Source of the DNA: Clostridia bacterium
Lineage (GTDB): Bacteria > Bacillota > Clostridia > Oscillospirales > CAG-272
DNA length: 5,891 nt
Assembly (NCBI GenBank): GCA_017629395.1
Contig: JAGBXH010000092.1
Coordinates: 1-5,891 of the forward strand
Reading direction: 5' to 3'
The translations under genes were made by a program, and so were the position numbers. This document shows, in pieces, positions 5,871 to 5,891 of this stretch (its first letter is position 1; each line of letters starts with the position of its first letter). The notes below the pieces were generated by a model, which worked only from the letters and a program-made list of their open reading frames with translations, had not been told where the DNA came from and made no database searches.

Positions 5871-5891
5871 TGCGCACGTAGGGACAACTCC

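Noticed and set aside
5332..5877. Minus-strand frame of 181 codons opposite the AcnX small subunit
   Set aside because: It runs antisense across the terminator and the DUF126 gene, and its product resembles nothing I recognise.
5871..5891. Possible start of another gene or intergenic repeat (GTAGGGACAACTCC at the window edge)
   Set aside because: Only about 20 bases are visible. The phrase resembles intergenic repeats I have seen in Clostridia, but it is too short to support a call.

Overview
All genes lie on the + strand. The window holds a tRNA-modification GTPase gene (mnmE) with its own promoter. It is followed by a compact metabolic cluster: an enoate-reductase-type flavoprotein and the two subunits of an aconitase X (AcnX) dehydratase, closed by a strong intrinsic terminator. 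Strong AGGAG-type ribosome binding sites, an AT-rich promoter next to moderately GC-rich genes, and an iron-sulfur flavin enoate reductase all suggest an anaerobic low-to-mid GC Firmicute, most likely a gut-type Clostridia lineage. That placement is inference; the window has no rRNA or other decisive marker.

Layout: 1-210 is AT-rich with no supportable gene. A textbook sigma70/sigmaA promoter (TTGACA, 17 bp, TATAAT) at 211-239 drives mnmE (280-1671). The 202-bp gap 1672-1873 holds two imperfect hairpins but no clear terminator or promoter. The flavoprotein gene (1874-3940, 688 aa) has an FMN TIM barrel, a four-cysteine Fe-S motif and two Rossmann dinucleotide sites. Next comes a 150-bp array of six perfect stem-loops (3926-4075), four of whose five spacers are GTGAAAT. 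Then come the AcnX large subunit (4106-5383) and the AcnX small 'swivel' subunit (5380-5823), overlapping by ATGA. A 15-bp perfect hairpin with a T run (5835-5870) ends the unit.

How the genes may work together: AcnX enzymes dehydrate hydroxy-acid substrates to unsaturated products, and 2-enoate-reductase-type flavoproteins reduce activated C=C bonds with NAD(P)H. Side by side, with no visible promoter between them, they suggest a dehydrate-then-reduce route, perhaps an anaerobic electron sink, with an unidentified substrate. mnmE looks like an unrelated housekeeping neighbour.

The most unusual element is the hairpin array. Its stems differ completely in sequence yet each is self-complementary, while the spacer between them is constant. 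The first stem uses the last codons of the flavoprotein gene, with the stop codon in its loop.
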